64,000 nt of DNA from Nemopilema nomurai (GCA_003864495.1 ML133499.1:186001-250000), one strand, 5' to 3'; positions 13,301 through 24,900 are shown, numbered from the stretch's first letter. The notes: a model not told the origin generated them from the letters alone. Made by a program: numbers and translations.

Positions 13301-15551
13301 AATTTCAGCAAAAGTATCAAAATTTGTTGTAACAAATCTTTTGACACAACTTTAACAAAATGCTTTGAAAATAATTATTCTAATAAGCAACACTGTATAC
13401 AATGGTAGAGAGGACCTTAAAACAGTTTCATTTCAAAGGAAGTGTCAATAATTAACCTATATGTGTATTCCTGATCCTCTTCCATTTGTGCTTGGACTTG
13501 AGTGAACCATGAAAAGAACTGGAAGATAAACCACCACAAAAAGTTGACCAATGACAACACTGAAGACAATGAAAACAGAAAGCAACAAATACAAATTTTC
13601 TTGCTTTCTGCCAAACAAGAGATGTATCTAAAGAAAAGTGTCATTAACATTGTTAACAGGTGCATGGTATAAATCACAAGGGACAACTAATAGGTGTTCA
13701 ATCTGAGCATTTTGGGACTTTTGCTGATTCACAACCATTGCCTTCAGGGTCATTTCCTAGGGGATGTGGCATATCACTTGAGTAAATCTATAAGTGTGGG
13801 TTGTCACTGCCATCATGACTCCATTGCTTAACACTTTATCTATAGAAGAGTTTAAAAAGCTTTCTACATCTTTTACCTATCCCCATCTTCAAAATGCTAA
13901 AACTATAAAAACCAGACCTGCTGTGCATTTTGGACTTTCTTTCCTCCCCATTCTAATCCAGAAATTTCCTTTCCTTCCTTGGCAACTTCTTTTGGCTTCA
14001 CTTGTTGATGTGAGGCAGCATCTCTAAACTGAAAATAAAATCAGACTGTCATCCTGACACAATGGGGAACTTTGCTTTCAATGTCTATAGCTTTATAACA
14101 AGGCTGTTAAAATGTTAGTCATATTCTTCAAGCATCTAAATCAGGGGTCTCAAACTAATTTTTCCCTGGGGGCCACTGGAGACAGAGTCTGGGTGAGGCT
14201 GGGCCGCATCAGGATTTCCACAAGAAAAGCGCTGATAAAACGTGAACTTGAACAAGTTCTTTGCGGCACTAGACATGTTTTAAGAGTGGCAAACTGGCTG
14301 GCTCTCTCATTTCCCTGCTATTGTTCGTACTTCATACTTTAAGTATGCAAAAACTATTTCCGCTTTTTCTTGTCACTAACATTTCTTTAATATCAAGACG
14401 GGCCGCAGGCCGCGAGTCTGAGACCCCTGATCTAAATCAATGGCAGCTGGAAACAATTAATGAAAATTTGGCTCTTGTGTTGCTGATTGACTCTTAAAAA
14501 TGATGCATGTGTATCAGATGTCTAGCTGCTATTTCATTGTAATGTTTTCTTTCCAGAGCATTCAGTGAGTGGCATGCATCTGGCTTGAGAGTTGGGGTTG
14601 ATGAATCGTGCATGCATTGGTGAAAATTTCTATTGTAGACTGCAAATTCTATGCTGATTTTGCTATAGTTAATTTCCAAGCCAAGCCTTGTACTACCAGT
14701 TTATAGAGATTTCATCAAAAAATACATATAGTACATGTATATAGAACTGAAATAAAAGAACCAGGCCCCTTGAAAAATTTTTCCGCTTTCTTGCTAATTA
14801 ACAGAAGCCATGAAATCTAGGAAGCTGAAGAATTGATATCTCTGATATCTTATGTCATTGATCCAAACTTCTATTGTACAGAGCAATTTCTCTGCTGACA
14901 ATTTCTGTGTACTGTTGCCAAAATTGCTTGATCACCTTGAGAACCTTCTGTACAAAATAGAACTCTATTTTAACATATTGCCATAATTAATTCCAAACCA
15001 GGTGCAAATAGCATTGTTCTGCCAGTTTATGGGGATTCATCAAGAAATATGTGTACAGAACTGGCATAGCCAAGTCATTCCAAAGATACTCAGCCTTCTT
15101 GCAAATTAAAACAAAGCAAAATACATGAGAAGCTGAAGCAATTTCACTACCAGGGGCAAGGTGAATTTATTGGAGTGGATTGTAGATTATAGTAAATTTC
15201 AACGAAGTCTTTAAAGTGTGACCTTTTCGGCGACACGATCGTGTACCAAAACAATATCATAAAAACTCAGCTATTTTGGTACTTCATACTTTAGCAGGTT
15301 CTGATGAAAGCAGTTCTATAGTTTTTGACGAGTATGGTGTATTTTCCTATGTCCTTGATACCCATGCTTGCGGCACTGGCATAAAATAGAGGCTGATAAA
15401 CTCCCACCTTTGCAGGAAGCGACCTCTTGTTAAAGGTGCTCAGCTCCACAATGCTAGCTCTTTGCTTCTCTGTCAAAGGTGCCAGAGGACCGTTCTTGGC
15501 ATCCCATTGCGAAAGTAACCGCAAATTTTCCTTTGTGATGGTTTGGCTCAT
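1338..15551 (-). CDS. COG3: COG3, conserved oligomeric Golgi complex subunit 3 (3' end off window)
   Basis: COG3 (Sec34 family) is a lobe A subunit of the COG complex, which tethers retrograde vesicles at the Golgi. Coding exons in transcript order: 15551-15408, 14028-13918, 13518-13457, 13152-12987, 12280-12206, 12026-11937, 10615-10481, 9714-9640, 9330-9287, 8146-8020, 7531-7440, 6815-6710, 6533-6500, 6337-6258, 5765-5688, 5223-5175, 4637-4543, 4452-4363, 3594-3391, 3107-3066, 2310-2136, 1465-1338. All 22 join with GT-AG sites and compatible phases, giving 734 codons; animal COG3 is about 830 residues. Family landmarks seen: [84 protein letters not shown]. The last ~40 residues of the family were not found in the remaining 1.3 kb, so the final exon is probably off the left edge. 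The linker before the MWYP motif is shorter than I recall in vertebrates. Start ATG is the first in frame and gives the family's short leader. Confidence 0.95.
5901..6022 (+). repeat. (TATAA)n microsatellite
   Basis: About 20 nearly perfect TATAA pentamers, then degenerate copies. It lies in COG3 intron 15-14 space between exons at 5688-5765 and 6258-6337. Confidence 0.95.
6991..7105 (+). repeat. Degenerate (TTGA)n tetranucleotide tract
   Basis: TTGATTGATTGATT-type runs with substitutions, in a COG3 intron. Confidence 0.85.
7857..8006 (+). repeat. Degenerate short tandem repeat around GGTCAAAGTTTGGA
   Basis: Imperfect copies of GGAGGTCAAAGTTTG, GGAGTTGAAAGTTTG and GGTTAAAAGG recur every 12-18 nt, ending just before the COG3 exon at 8020. 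Confidence 0.75.
8211..8560 (+). repeat. Degenerate ATTC/ATTA/TTAT tetranucleotide tract
   Basis: Long AT-rich stretch of diverged 4-mers, with a clearer (ATTC)n block at about 8468-8510, in a COG3 intron. Confidence 0.8.
12660..12922 (-). repeat. tRNA-derived SINE-like element
   Basis: On the minus strand, from about 12922, the head AGGATGGCTCAGTGGTTAAA carries an A-box, and about 45 nt on GTGGTTCAAGTCCC carries a B-box, as in a tRNA-derived SINE. A non-tRNA body follows; the 3' end and target duplication are not resolved. It lies in a COG3 intron. Confidence 0.6.
14142..14429 (+). mobile_element. hAT-like MITE with perfect 8 bp target duplication
   Basis: A 288 bp element begins CAGGGGTCTCAAACT and ends AGTCTGAGACCCCTG, flanked on both sides by ATCTAAAT (14134-14141 and 14430-14437). 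CAGGGG ends plus an 8 bp duplication indicate hAT. It is nonautonomous. It lies in COG3 intron 1, near exon 2. Confidence 0.93.
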
Positions 15552-15735
15552 TCTGATTTCATCATTTCGAACTAAAATTTTAAAATCACAGTGTTTTCGT
15601 GGCAGCCATAGTAGAAGCCTCGATACCAGAACGCTGTTAAACAAATAGGGCAACTTAGGGCAACAACAACAGCAACGTCTTTCGAATACCACTCGTGTCC
15701 TTTCCCATCACTGTGATTAAAATTGTACGAAAATA
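15552..15735. promoter_or_regulatory. Shared head-to-head promoter of COG3 and SRP9
   Basis: Only 184 bp separate the COG3 start codon (minus strand) from the SRP9 start codon (plus strand). Both 5' leaders and the core promoter must lie here or in unseen 5' non-coding exons. I see no TATA box at a convincing position, as expected of housekeeping bidirectional promoters. That this is the promoter is inferred from the gene arrangement. Confidence 0.7.
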
Positions 15736-17887
15736 ATGGCGAGCAAGGGACCGTATGTCGAATCTTGGGACGACTTTGCAAAAAAGGCCGAACTTCTTTA
15801 CCTTAATAACCCAGAAAAGGTATTCATAATTCCATATTTTCTTTTCCTTACCATTAAAAAGGCAAGTTGTTTACGTTATCAATGAAGGTGTTGGAATTAA
15901 ATGAGACTAGCAATAATAGCATCTGACTTTCATAATAGCATTAACTTACTCTGAAGTTAATTTATATTGGAGATCTCATTGTTTGATTCTAATTCTCTCC
16001 TGAAATGCTTTTCTCAAATTTACAATAATAGCAGTTCAAGCAAGTCAAACAACTTGATTAATACGAAGTATTATGTACTGTTACATGGACATTTTCCCCT
16101 GTGGTTAATTTTCTATCCAGGCCTTTAATTGACCCATTTAATTTGAGAATACTGATACTCACTAATCAGTGGGCTCAACGCTGCCACAAAATGATTTAAA
16201 TCTTAAAAGGGGGATTTCCTCGAAAACTGCCTTTAGAAAGCCCCCTTTTTATATATACTTATACAAACACTCATTGATTCTCCCTTTATTTGAATTATTG
16301 TTTTGTCAACACTTGTATTATTTCTCATTGTTATAAGCTGTTTAGGTTAGATAGCGCTTTGCTTGGAATATGAACCGAGCTGAAAACTGTGAATTTGGTT
16401 TGTTTTGAGTGCAAAGCAGTTAGTGGTCTAACATCTATTGTCTACCCTGATGTTCTCCTCTTTGGTAGCAAAAGTTGACCCAAACACAATTCTCATATCT
16501 CTCATTTGTTTCTAGATCCAATTTTAACACACAATCTTTTGGATGAACATCTTAATGAGCCTGCAAATTTTTTCTATTTTCAGTTCAAATTGCAGTGCAT
16601 TTAGAGGAACAAAGTCATAAGAAGCATGTTTCTGTAGAAATTGTTTAATGTACTGTGGATAAAGTTTGATAAGACCTTAATTAGCAAAAACAATCAAACA
16701 ATTGAAACAATCAAAGTAAATAAGGTTTGAAAGCTACTGGAATACAAATCTAATTTGCATCTTGATTATGAATGTTTGTATGAAAAGTAAATTGACCTCA
16801 TTTGCCTCTTCCATAGATGCGATTCATTGTAAAGTACCGAAACTGTGATGGAAATCTTGTTTTGAAGATAACAGATGACAAAGTTGTAAGTGAAATTTGT
16901 TTTAGTAATCTCTTTTGCTTTATACCTTTATACATAATACCAGAAAATTGAGTTTTCCCTTCAACTTTAAAGGAAAGACATTTACTGCCAAACCATCTTA
17001 GAAACCATTCTTGATTCTGCTGACCAATTGTAAATGGAAATAAGTTTATTTTCTGGAGAATAGCTCTGATAACTTGATTGGCTAATATTGCAGTGCTCTT
17101 TCTCTGGCTTCAAACATGCAACTTATATTCAAAGGTTTACCATTAATTTTCAACAAAGTGCTTTTTTAAGAAAGTGGCCAATTTTGAATCATTTTTGTGG
17201 CCCCCGTCTTGATATTAAAGAAATGTTCATTACAAGAAAGAGCGGAAATAGTTTTTGCATACTTAAAGTATGAAGTACGAACAATACCGGGGAGATGAGA
17301 GAGCCAGGTTGCCACTTTTAAAACACGTCTAGTGAAGCAAAGGACTTGTTCACATTCACATTTTATCAGCGCTTTTCTTGTGGAAATCCTGATGCGGCCC
17401 AGCCTCACCCAGACTCTGCCTCCAGCTGCCCCCAGGGAAATTGAGTTTGAGACCCCTGATGTAATAAGACAGAGATTTTATTTAAACAATTCTTAGAGAT
17501 TTGCAGTAGTAGGCCATAAATATACTTTATACTGGTTGGTTCTCTTAGTACCATAATTTGATCCCAAAGTTTGTGTATACATTTTCTTTCCTATCTTCGT
17601 TGATGCATAATCTGAAAAGTTGCAGACATAATTTATCTATAGGAACATCTGACTTTCATTACAGCCATCTCTGATTTAGCACTACCAGACACCCAAACTC
17701 TATTTATTAGAAATATATGAAAAATGCACCTGCTCATAGATATAATATTTCTTTCCAATCTTCTATAACATCTAAATTTTAATTTTCTTTCTTCTAGTGT
17801 TTGAAATATAGAACAGAACATGCACAGGATATAAAGAAATTAGAAAAGTTGAACAGTGTTCTAATGAGACATATTTGTACAAAGTAG
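15736..17887 (+). CDS. SRP9: SRP9, signal recognition particle 9 kDa subunit
   Basis: SRP9 dimerises with SRP14 to bind the Alu domain of 7SL RNA and slow elongation while SRP delivers ribosomes to the ER. Three coding exons, 15736-15819, 16817-16885 and 17798-17887 (stop TAG), all phase 0, encode 80 residues; human SRP9 is 86. The N-terminal helix reads ESWDDFAKKAELLYLNNPEK, like the family's TWEEFSRAAEKLYLADP. The beta strands follow (KYRNCDGNLVLKITDDKV) and the C-terminal helix reads EHAQDIKKLEKLNSVLMRHI. Splice sites: AAAAG/GTATTC, CCATAG/ATGCGA, GTT/GTAAGT, TTCTAG/TGTTTG. The start ATG has an A at -3. An AATAAA at 18073-18078 is a likely poly(A) signal. A hAT-like MITE copy sits in intron 2. 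Confidence 0.95.
17199..17459 (-). mobile_element. Second copy of the 14142 hAT-like MITE, inverted
   Basis: Reads as the reverse complement of 14142-14429 over most of its length, ending at GAGTTTGAGACCCCTG (17459). Homology on the left fades near 17199, and no matching octamer flanks it, so the far end is lost or diverged. It lies in SRP9 intron 2. Confidence 0.85.
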
Positions 17888-19097
17888 TGCTGGTAATTTT
17901 AGAAATATATATTTGAGTTGTAGAAACTGTGTTTGCAATATAAACTATATTGAGATTTTCATTCTTGAAAAAATTCAAATAGTCTATGTTTATTTTGCAA
18001 ACTGCTAGGGACATCTTATATTATACATACATATCTGGTAAAGCACTTGCATTTGTTGTGCGGCAGAATCATAATAAACTTGCCTATAATTGATAGGGTT
18101 GAGTTGCCATTCCGTATATTTTCTGCTCATTTTGGATTAAAATGCAATTGATGTCTCTGACCCAAAATTTTCCAAATTTGTTTCATTTTGACTATGTCTC
18201 TTATAAGCTATTTGTTTTCAAGTATCAGAAATGACAACCTTGTACAGCTCTTTTGACTGTTTAGCAATGCAAGCTTGCAAATTTTTACAGGCTTTCCTAA
18301 GTGGCATTCCTGAGAGGGGGCTAGGGGGTTTGTCAGCCCTTCACTTGCCCCCACTTTTCTAAGATTTTGGGTTACTGGTTAGTGTTTTTGCTCATAGCCT
18401 TTATACATAGATCTTGAAATGAATTGCTTGGGCATTCTCTATAACACCTCACATGCATTAAATCAATACATCAATTTTTTTAAAAGAAGATTTAGATCAC
18501 CTTAAATTAAGGCATTACTTTAACAGTATACTGTGCCGGTACACTACCCCAGGATTTTATGACAGCCCCTAAGTTAAAAAGTTTTCTGAAAATGCTGGGT
18601 GTAAACGTTGTAGAATACACCACCAGAAAATAAAAAGATTCTCTGCAGTTTTCCTCCCTATGTAAAACTTTTTTATCTATTAGAAGGTACCTTTTCACCA
18701 GGACTTTTCAAACAAAGCTGAAACTTCTAGAGCTCAAAACTTTTAGCTTCCAACGAACCAATTATTAACTGTTTTGAAGATTACATGTATTTCCGGAAAA
18801 TTTCACAAGTGGTGACATAACATTCGAGAGATAAAGTACAATTGTTGACATCTGGTTAAGAGGTCAACTTCCGCCACCTTTGATGATGTAAATTATACTT
18901 CCGAATGACCTAAACTATGCATACTGATCTCAAAAGAGGCTGAAAAAGAGAAAACTTCACTTTCATGTTCTCGTTTCATATCATTCAGTGGAATTTTGTG
19001 ATACAATGTGATACACGTCGCGTATTTTCCTTAAATCAACAAAGATAATAAAAGCTCCCAGCTAGCAAATTAATTTCAAGTCCTTGTTTCAGAATGT
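17888..19097. other. Intergenic tail-to-tail gap between SRP9 and ferritin
   Basis: SRP9 and ferritin converge here. The stretch holds the SRP9 3' UTR and probably the ferritin 3' UTR. I see no credible exon; the short open frames have no splice or family support. Confidence 0.6.
18073..18078 (+). terminator. Candidate SRP9 poly(A) signal AATAAA
   Basis: The first canonical AATAAA after the SRP9 stop, about 185 nt downstream. It is canonical by sequence; the cleavage site is not determined. Confidence 0.5.
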
Positions 19098-19858
19098 TCA
19101 TTCGCCAAGGGTTTCCTTGTCGAACATGTATTCACCCAAACCGGGTCCAACACGCTTCAGGTTGGTCACATGGCCAGCAAGTTCCTTGATGGATTCAACT
19201 TGGTGGGTAAGAAACTTCCCTTCGATGAAGTCGGTCATTTGTGGATCATTGTGGTTGGATGCCATACCGTGCAAATCAAGCAAGGCTTGGTTCACTTTCT
19301 TCTCGAGAGCCAATGCCTCCTCCATTGCTTGCAAACCAGTTCCCCAGTCCTCCTTGATGGGAGCCTTCACATCAGACAACTTGATACGTCCACCTCTTTG
19401 GTTCTGAAACTTCATGAACTACAAAGCAAATGGGAAATCAGAATTCAAAACACAGCTTCGCGAGCTTCAGAATACGTTTCATTTTCTGCTTTCTTGTACT
19501 AGGGCAAATATACACGAAAATAACATTTAAACAGGACAAACTTACCATTTCCGCATGCTCGCGTTCCTCATCTGAAGAATGCTTGAAGAACTTTGCAATG
19601 TTGGGAAGACTAATATCATCTCTGTCGAAATATTGGGCCTAGAAGAAACACCAAAAATAAATTTCTGAGTTTATAAAACCATTACAACGTTTTTGTAAGC
19701 AAACATGGCGGCCTAAATATGGCCTAATTCACAGCAACTACAGATCGTCTTACCATCGACATGTACACATAGCTGGCGTACAGCTCCAGATTTATCTGCA
19801 TGTTCACCATGGCTTCACATTCTTCGTGATAGTTCTGCCTCACTTGTGACACTGCCAT
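19098..19858 (-). CDS. Ferritin heavy-chain-like subunit (cytosolic)
   Basis: Ferritin forms a 24-subunit shell that oxidises Fe(II) and stores ferric iron. Three phase-0 exons, 19858-19754, 19638-19546 and 19418-19098, encode 172 residues, close to the family norm. There is no signal peptide: the protein starts [16 protein letters not shown], so it is cytosolic. Ferroxidase ligands typical of H-chains are visible: E25, Y32, E59/E60, H63 (in EEREHAE), E105 and Q139. Other landmarks are [25 protein letters not shown] and the C-terminal [13 protein letters not shown]. Translation is very probably iron-controlled, because a textbook iron-responsive element lies about 57 nt upstream of the ATG. 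Introns are short (115 and 127 bp). Invertebrates often carry several ferritins, so I give no numbered symbol. Confidence 0.97.
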
Positions 19859-19913
19859 TTTCAATCGTTTGTTTGGAAATGTAATATGTAGAGAAATGCA
19901 ACTTGGCTAGTCC

Positions 19914-19941
19914 ACCCGTTCAAGCACTGTTGAAGCAAGGT
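19914..19941 (-). promoter_or_regulatory. Iron-responsive element (IRE) in the ferritin 5' UTR
   Basis: On the minus strand the hexaloop is CAGUGC (19929-19924). It is closed by a perfect 5 bp upper stem, UUCAA (19934-19930) with UUGAA (19923-19919), and has an unpaired C bulge at 19935. Below it, G-C, two U-G wobbles and a C-G pair form the lower stem. This matches the IRE consensus and is nearly identical over the core to the human ferritin H IRE as I recall it. Iron regulatory protein binding here would block translation when iron is scarce. The position near the start codon suits cap-proximal repression, if the leader is unspliced. Confidence 0.96.
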
Positions 19942-20891
19942 CAGACGTTCACCTCAATACTGTGAGTGGTAGATTTGTCCAGCGACGCTTCATATACAGT
20001 GAACCATGTGACTGTTCACATGATGCATCTGAATCACATGATTGGCCAAAGAACAAGGTGATTGACACATGTCCTGTTTGATTGGCATTCTCGTGACTTG
20101 TAAACAAAAGCGAAATGCGAGAAGCAGCTCCTGATTCTGCATGACGCAGCAAAAACAAATGTCGGGCAGGGTTCACAGTTCAAGCCTTGCAACCATGGTC
20201 TGGCGGGCATAAAATAACTTTTGATGTATGCCGAGAATGCTATGCAAAGGCAGGAGAGCCCCTGTCCATTTTCAAGCAATCATGATTGTATTTTATGGGA
20301 ACCTATGCATGTAAAAAACAACTATATATCTTCTTTTCAAAAATGCCTCATATGTATACAATAATAACTTTTACTCTGTATCGTTCATACAAAAAATGCA
20401 AAAAAATCACCGTAAAGATTTTTTTAAAATCTGTGAGTATTATCTGAGAATAATCATGTGACCAGAGCGTGGTAAATTTGGGCCTAATAAATGTAGAAAT
20501 TAATAAATGTAGCTCCTGTATAAAATACCACCATGACGAAGGAAAAAAGTATTTGCAAACAGGCGTGGGATCTTGCGAGGTTGGTTGTGTCACCGCTGAC
20601 GAAATACAAACTGCATTTCAAAACATTTCAAAAAATTGCATCATGTGATCGTCTTTTCTCGAATATTTCAAGCAGAGACCGGCATTATTATGTAATGCAG
20701 CAAGTGTAACCGACCACATCCGAAAGCAATACTATCAGCTGATGGGAATACTTTGCAGTGACCTGGAGGACGTGCTATGGGCCTTTTGAAGATTTTCAAA
20801 CAAGGCTTTGCCAAAAAGTTATAGTTATAATTATATTGTTGTTAGTGGTATTTTTGTACAACAGCGAATTGTTGAGCTTGAACATGCAATA
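19942..20891. other. Ferritin upstream region, no gene seen
   Basis: This holds the presumed ferritin promoter (first few hundred bases) and AT-rich sequence with no supported exon, RNA gene or recognisable repeat. The transposon at 20892 starts immediately after. Confidence 0.5.
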
Positions 20892-21292
20892 CACGCTTTC
20901 CTTTTTATAAGGAACCTACTACAAGGCCTAGTTCCAAAAGTTCCTTTTCCGTAGACCTCAAGTCGTCAGATTTTAGTACCAAAAGTTCCTTTAAAGTTCC
21001 TTAATTTTCACTGCACATCAATAAGCCTTAACACTTAATAGAGAGAGGGGCGAGACAGCATATGCGGAAACTACTCAATAAAGCACTTGACACACGAATA
21101 GCAAACAATCTATGCGAGTATTGGCTGCAAATGAATGGAACCGGCTTTTTAGTTCTTGATGCTTGCAGTTATAAAACATTTTCAAATCGAAAAGCTTCTT
21201 AGAGATTTCGTTTTTAGTTGTATAAGTTCTTTAAATATTTCGGCCTTCTACATGTAGATTCCTTATAAAGTGGTTCCTTATAAAAAAGCGTG
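20892..21292 (+). mobile_element. TA-flanked MITE, copy 1 (Tc1/mariner-like)
   Basis: A 401 bp element starts CACGCTTTCC and ends AAAAGCGTG, with inverted ends that extend through TTTATAAGGAACC, and is flanked by TA on each side. The interior is related to the copy at 28861-29266, which lies in the opposite orientation. No transposase is encoded, so it is nonautonomous. TA duplication suggests Tc1/mariner mobilisation; the superfamily is inferred. Confidence 0.8.
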
Positions 21293-21802
21293 TACTGTTT
21301 GTTGTTGGTGGTATTTTTATACAAAACGAAGTGTTGAGCTTGAAAATGCAATAAATGTCTTCCAGAGAAATCTCCTTCGTAAAATCCTCAATATAATATG
21401 GCCCAATAATGAATCAAATAAAGCTATGCGAAAGAAATAAATTTGATGAGTTTTAAGCCAACCATAAAGAAAAGACAATATACCTGCAAAAGACTGCATT
21501 TAGAGAAAAATTGTGTAAAAAACCAAGAGATTGACACAAAATAGTATTGATAAAAATTACTGAAAAAATTCTTGAGACTCAGGAATGTAAGATGAAATGA
21601 GTTAGCCGCACTATGTTAAATTAAACGAATTGCGTATCATTAAACGAATTGCGTATCAGATAGATAAATAGAAACAGTTATCAACAAATGCAAATAGGAT
21701 TGTGCTGATACGAAGGTGATTGGAATGGCAGCCCCAGATCCTTCGCTAGGCCCTTGACGAAAGATTAGAAAAGAAACCCTCTTATTGCAGTCGAAATTGG
21801 TG

Positions 21803-21915
21803 TACTGTAAATTCTCTTTTAAGCTCCACCTCTCAATTAGCCCCCCTTTTTAGATGAAAGAAATGAAATAAGCCTCCCCTCTTAATTTAGCCTCCTCCCC
21901 CACAAACGAAAATCA
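21803..21915 (+). repeat. Repeat fragment with TAAATTCTC...TAAGC/GCCCCC motifs
   Basis: The run TGTAAATTCTCTTTTAAGC followed by C-rich TTAGCCCCCC, AAGCCTCCCC and GCCTCCTCCCCC segments resembles the stretch at 26849-26920 (TAAATCCTCGAATAAGCCCC). They look like two members of one degenerate dispersed repeat, perhaps a transposon end. Ends and class are not resolved. Confidence 0.35.
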
Positions 21916-21986
21916 TCTGATGCCAAAATTGCAGGCCGTTGATAATCAGAGGTAAAAGGTCGACCCTTTTTAATATTTGATTTCAG

Positions 21987-24900
21987 AAGACGACATGGCC
22001 CAAGAAGACATTATAGAGTTAATAATTGATGAAGATGACGATGAGAATAATATTAATGTAAGAGCCTGATTTGATGTTTATTTCATTTTGCAAATATAAA
22101 AAGTTAGTCTATCACTGATAATGGTTTTATTACAAAGTATTAATTAAGCCCCATCCCCTCTCCCTGAGTAAACTGCTCATTGAGGGACGAAGGAATAGCG
22201 TGACTACAACGGGCCTATGTCAAAATAGACAAATCCTTACACTGTAACACTTTCTGTGATAAAGAGCACTTAGACTTTACTTTGGGTAATTGTACTGCAG
22301 AAGTAAGGAATCTTATTAGATTTCGATAAGCCCTCCATATCTAATATAAAGATAAAAATAAGAACTCTTATTTTATCTTTCTAATATATCTAGCAAAGAG
22401 TTCAAAGAAAGAATCTAACTGGAAAAACAATTGAGAGAAGGCTAGACCTGTCATGCCAGCTCTGGTTAATTGGATAACATGGCTCGATTTCTGGTGTTTT
22501 AATTTGGCTATTTTATCAAGCAGATTCATGCCATTTTGTGTTTATTAATTTTCTGGCTTTCTGAGAGTTGTTTGAGTTTGCTGAGTTTTAGGTTGAAGAA
22601 TGATGGTTTATACGACTTCGTGAAAGATTAAGAGAGGCTTTCGTGGTCCTGCAGAAATTTCTCATTTGCTCCGATACTCCCTTGGCTCCTGGACCCCCCC
22701 TCCCCTTTTAGGGACTCGTCTGTCTATTTTCCATTGTCACAACATATCGTGTTGACACATCTTTTCTCGCTTCTCGGCCTAGACTTTTCCATCCCTATTA
22801 CATCATCATTACATCATCCTCTCTCATTCCTCGTCAGCATATTCAGTCGGTAGAAACCCATCAACAACTCGTTTACATGGGCTAGCCCTAATATGCTCTT
22901 TACTGTAAGTTTTAAACTATTTCCGTTTCTTTCTCAGTCCTCCACTTTTAGCATTATAGCCAGTTAATGCATGATAGCCAGTTGCAAATTAGCAACCATC
23001 AGTTGTTAAAGAAGTGGCAAAGAGGAACACGAAATGGAGACAACAATGCTGATTGCACAACATTGCGTCTTCTGGGAAATTCCCACCAAAGAGGAAAGCA
23101 AGTTCTACAAAACGTATGTAAATTATTTGACCCCTATAGGGATGACAAATAAGAGAAAAAGGTTATATTTTGTGAACTGTTGTAGCCTTTTCGTTAAATG
23201 AATCCGGCCTAATACACAAATTTATACGGATTGCTATGGATTGTTTTACCTCTCATTGAGGCAGCTTTAAACACCAGATGCATCAAAAACTCATTGAGCC
23301 TGTTATAAAAAGTAGATTCCAAATACAAAATCGAAAATTTCAAAATAAAGCTTTTTCTTATTCTGGCCTCAGCATTTTGCTATAATTTTTCGTGTATCAT
23401 CACAAGTTCTTATTGCGAGTGAAAAATAGCTAAAACGCCACACCATTGGTGTTTTCTAGAGCAATTATCCGGAAAGGGAAGTGGTCTGGTTTGAAACATG
23501 ACTGGTTTAGATCATTGCCTTTACTTTCACTGACCTTTTATGCATGACCCTATACGTCAAGAACGATGTGCAAGCGGAGCACATAAAAATTTCCGAAATT
23601 TCTGACTGTTTAAACTTCAAATTGGATCTGTATCGCATCAAAGAAGTGGTTGTGGTTGTTATCAGACAAGCGCTGATCCGTGCTGTTGTGGTTGTACACA
23701 AGACCCATATCTGTGCACTATACAGTGTACTTAAATAACAGAGGTTTTGGGTCCTTTGAGGTATCCACATACATGGTGCCCGCGTATCTATTTTTCGAGG
23801 TTAGCGGAATAACATTGTTCAGTCGACTAAAACAAGGGATTTACCTAACTGGCTTAAATATACAGTCAGTTGACGAAACTAACAAGGAATCAATGCTTGC
23901 AACTCATCCAGTTTGTGCAAAAATAAGACCTTCAGGTAACCTGTATTTGGATCGCCAAGGCAAATGAAGAAGTGCCATTCTTTGTGTCCCATCGCCTCTT
24001 ACAACATTATGGGCTTTTACCCTTAAGCATTTACTTCACATACAAGCAATTTTTTCTGCAGCCACTCTAGAACAATTCCACATACCTTTTCCAGTGCTTG
24101 GAGCGATACCAATTATTGAAACAGCAAGTTGGTATTCATGAGTCGTGAACAAAAGGCATCTTTACTTCTGTGCCAAAAAGGGCATCTTGTATTCGTGTGC
24201 AAATAAGGGCATCTGGTACTCGTGTGCCAAAAAGGGCATCTGGTACTCGTGTGCCAATAAGGGCATCTGATACTCGTGTGCCAATAAGGGCATCTGATAC
24301 TCGTGTGCCAACAAGGGCATCTGGTACTCGTGTGCCAATAAGGACATTTAGTGCTCGAGTGAAGACATCAATAAAAAAATTGTGGCAACCATGTTCTGTC
24401 AAGTACTTTGGACAAAACAGATAAAGTAATTAGACGAGATTTTATTACACAGACAAATTAAATACTCGGTAACAAAAAAATCTAATGAGCTTTCTTCTAC
24501 AGTCAAAGGTCTTCAACTTCAATCCGTTTGATAAAAAACTAGCATTGGCTGACTATGGGATAAAAATGTCAAAAGCTATCTGTACAAGTCCAATTGATCC
24601 AAAGAATCGTTCACTTGAGGAAATCATTTGATGAATTTGACGAGCGAGGGTAGCCAGAAGTCATACTGCATGCGAGAGACTCACAAGTATGAACTTTAAA
24701 AGAATTTGGCACGAAAGACTCACAACGAAATGGTTACGGGAACTTTGATTTAGCGTCAAATGGGAGGGGAGGTGCATCTAAAGACGTTGTTCTTGCTTTT
24801 GAATAAACAACAGAAGCGGAGTCTTGTGAGCTTTCTTCCACTGTAAAGCAAATCAAAGGTAACTTTCCCTTTCAATGCTGAAAAGGAAAAAGCATGACTT

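Noticed and set aside
24136..24424. Repeat proteins read from the 27 bp minisatellite
   Set aside because: Open frames on both strands arise because the unit is a stop-free multiple of 3; no start context, splice sites or family support.
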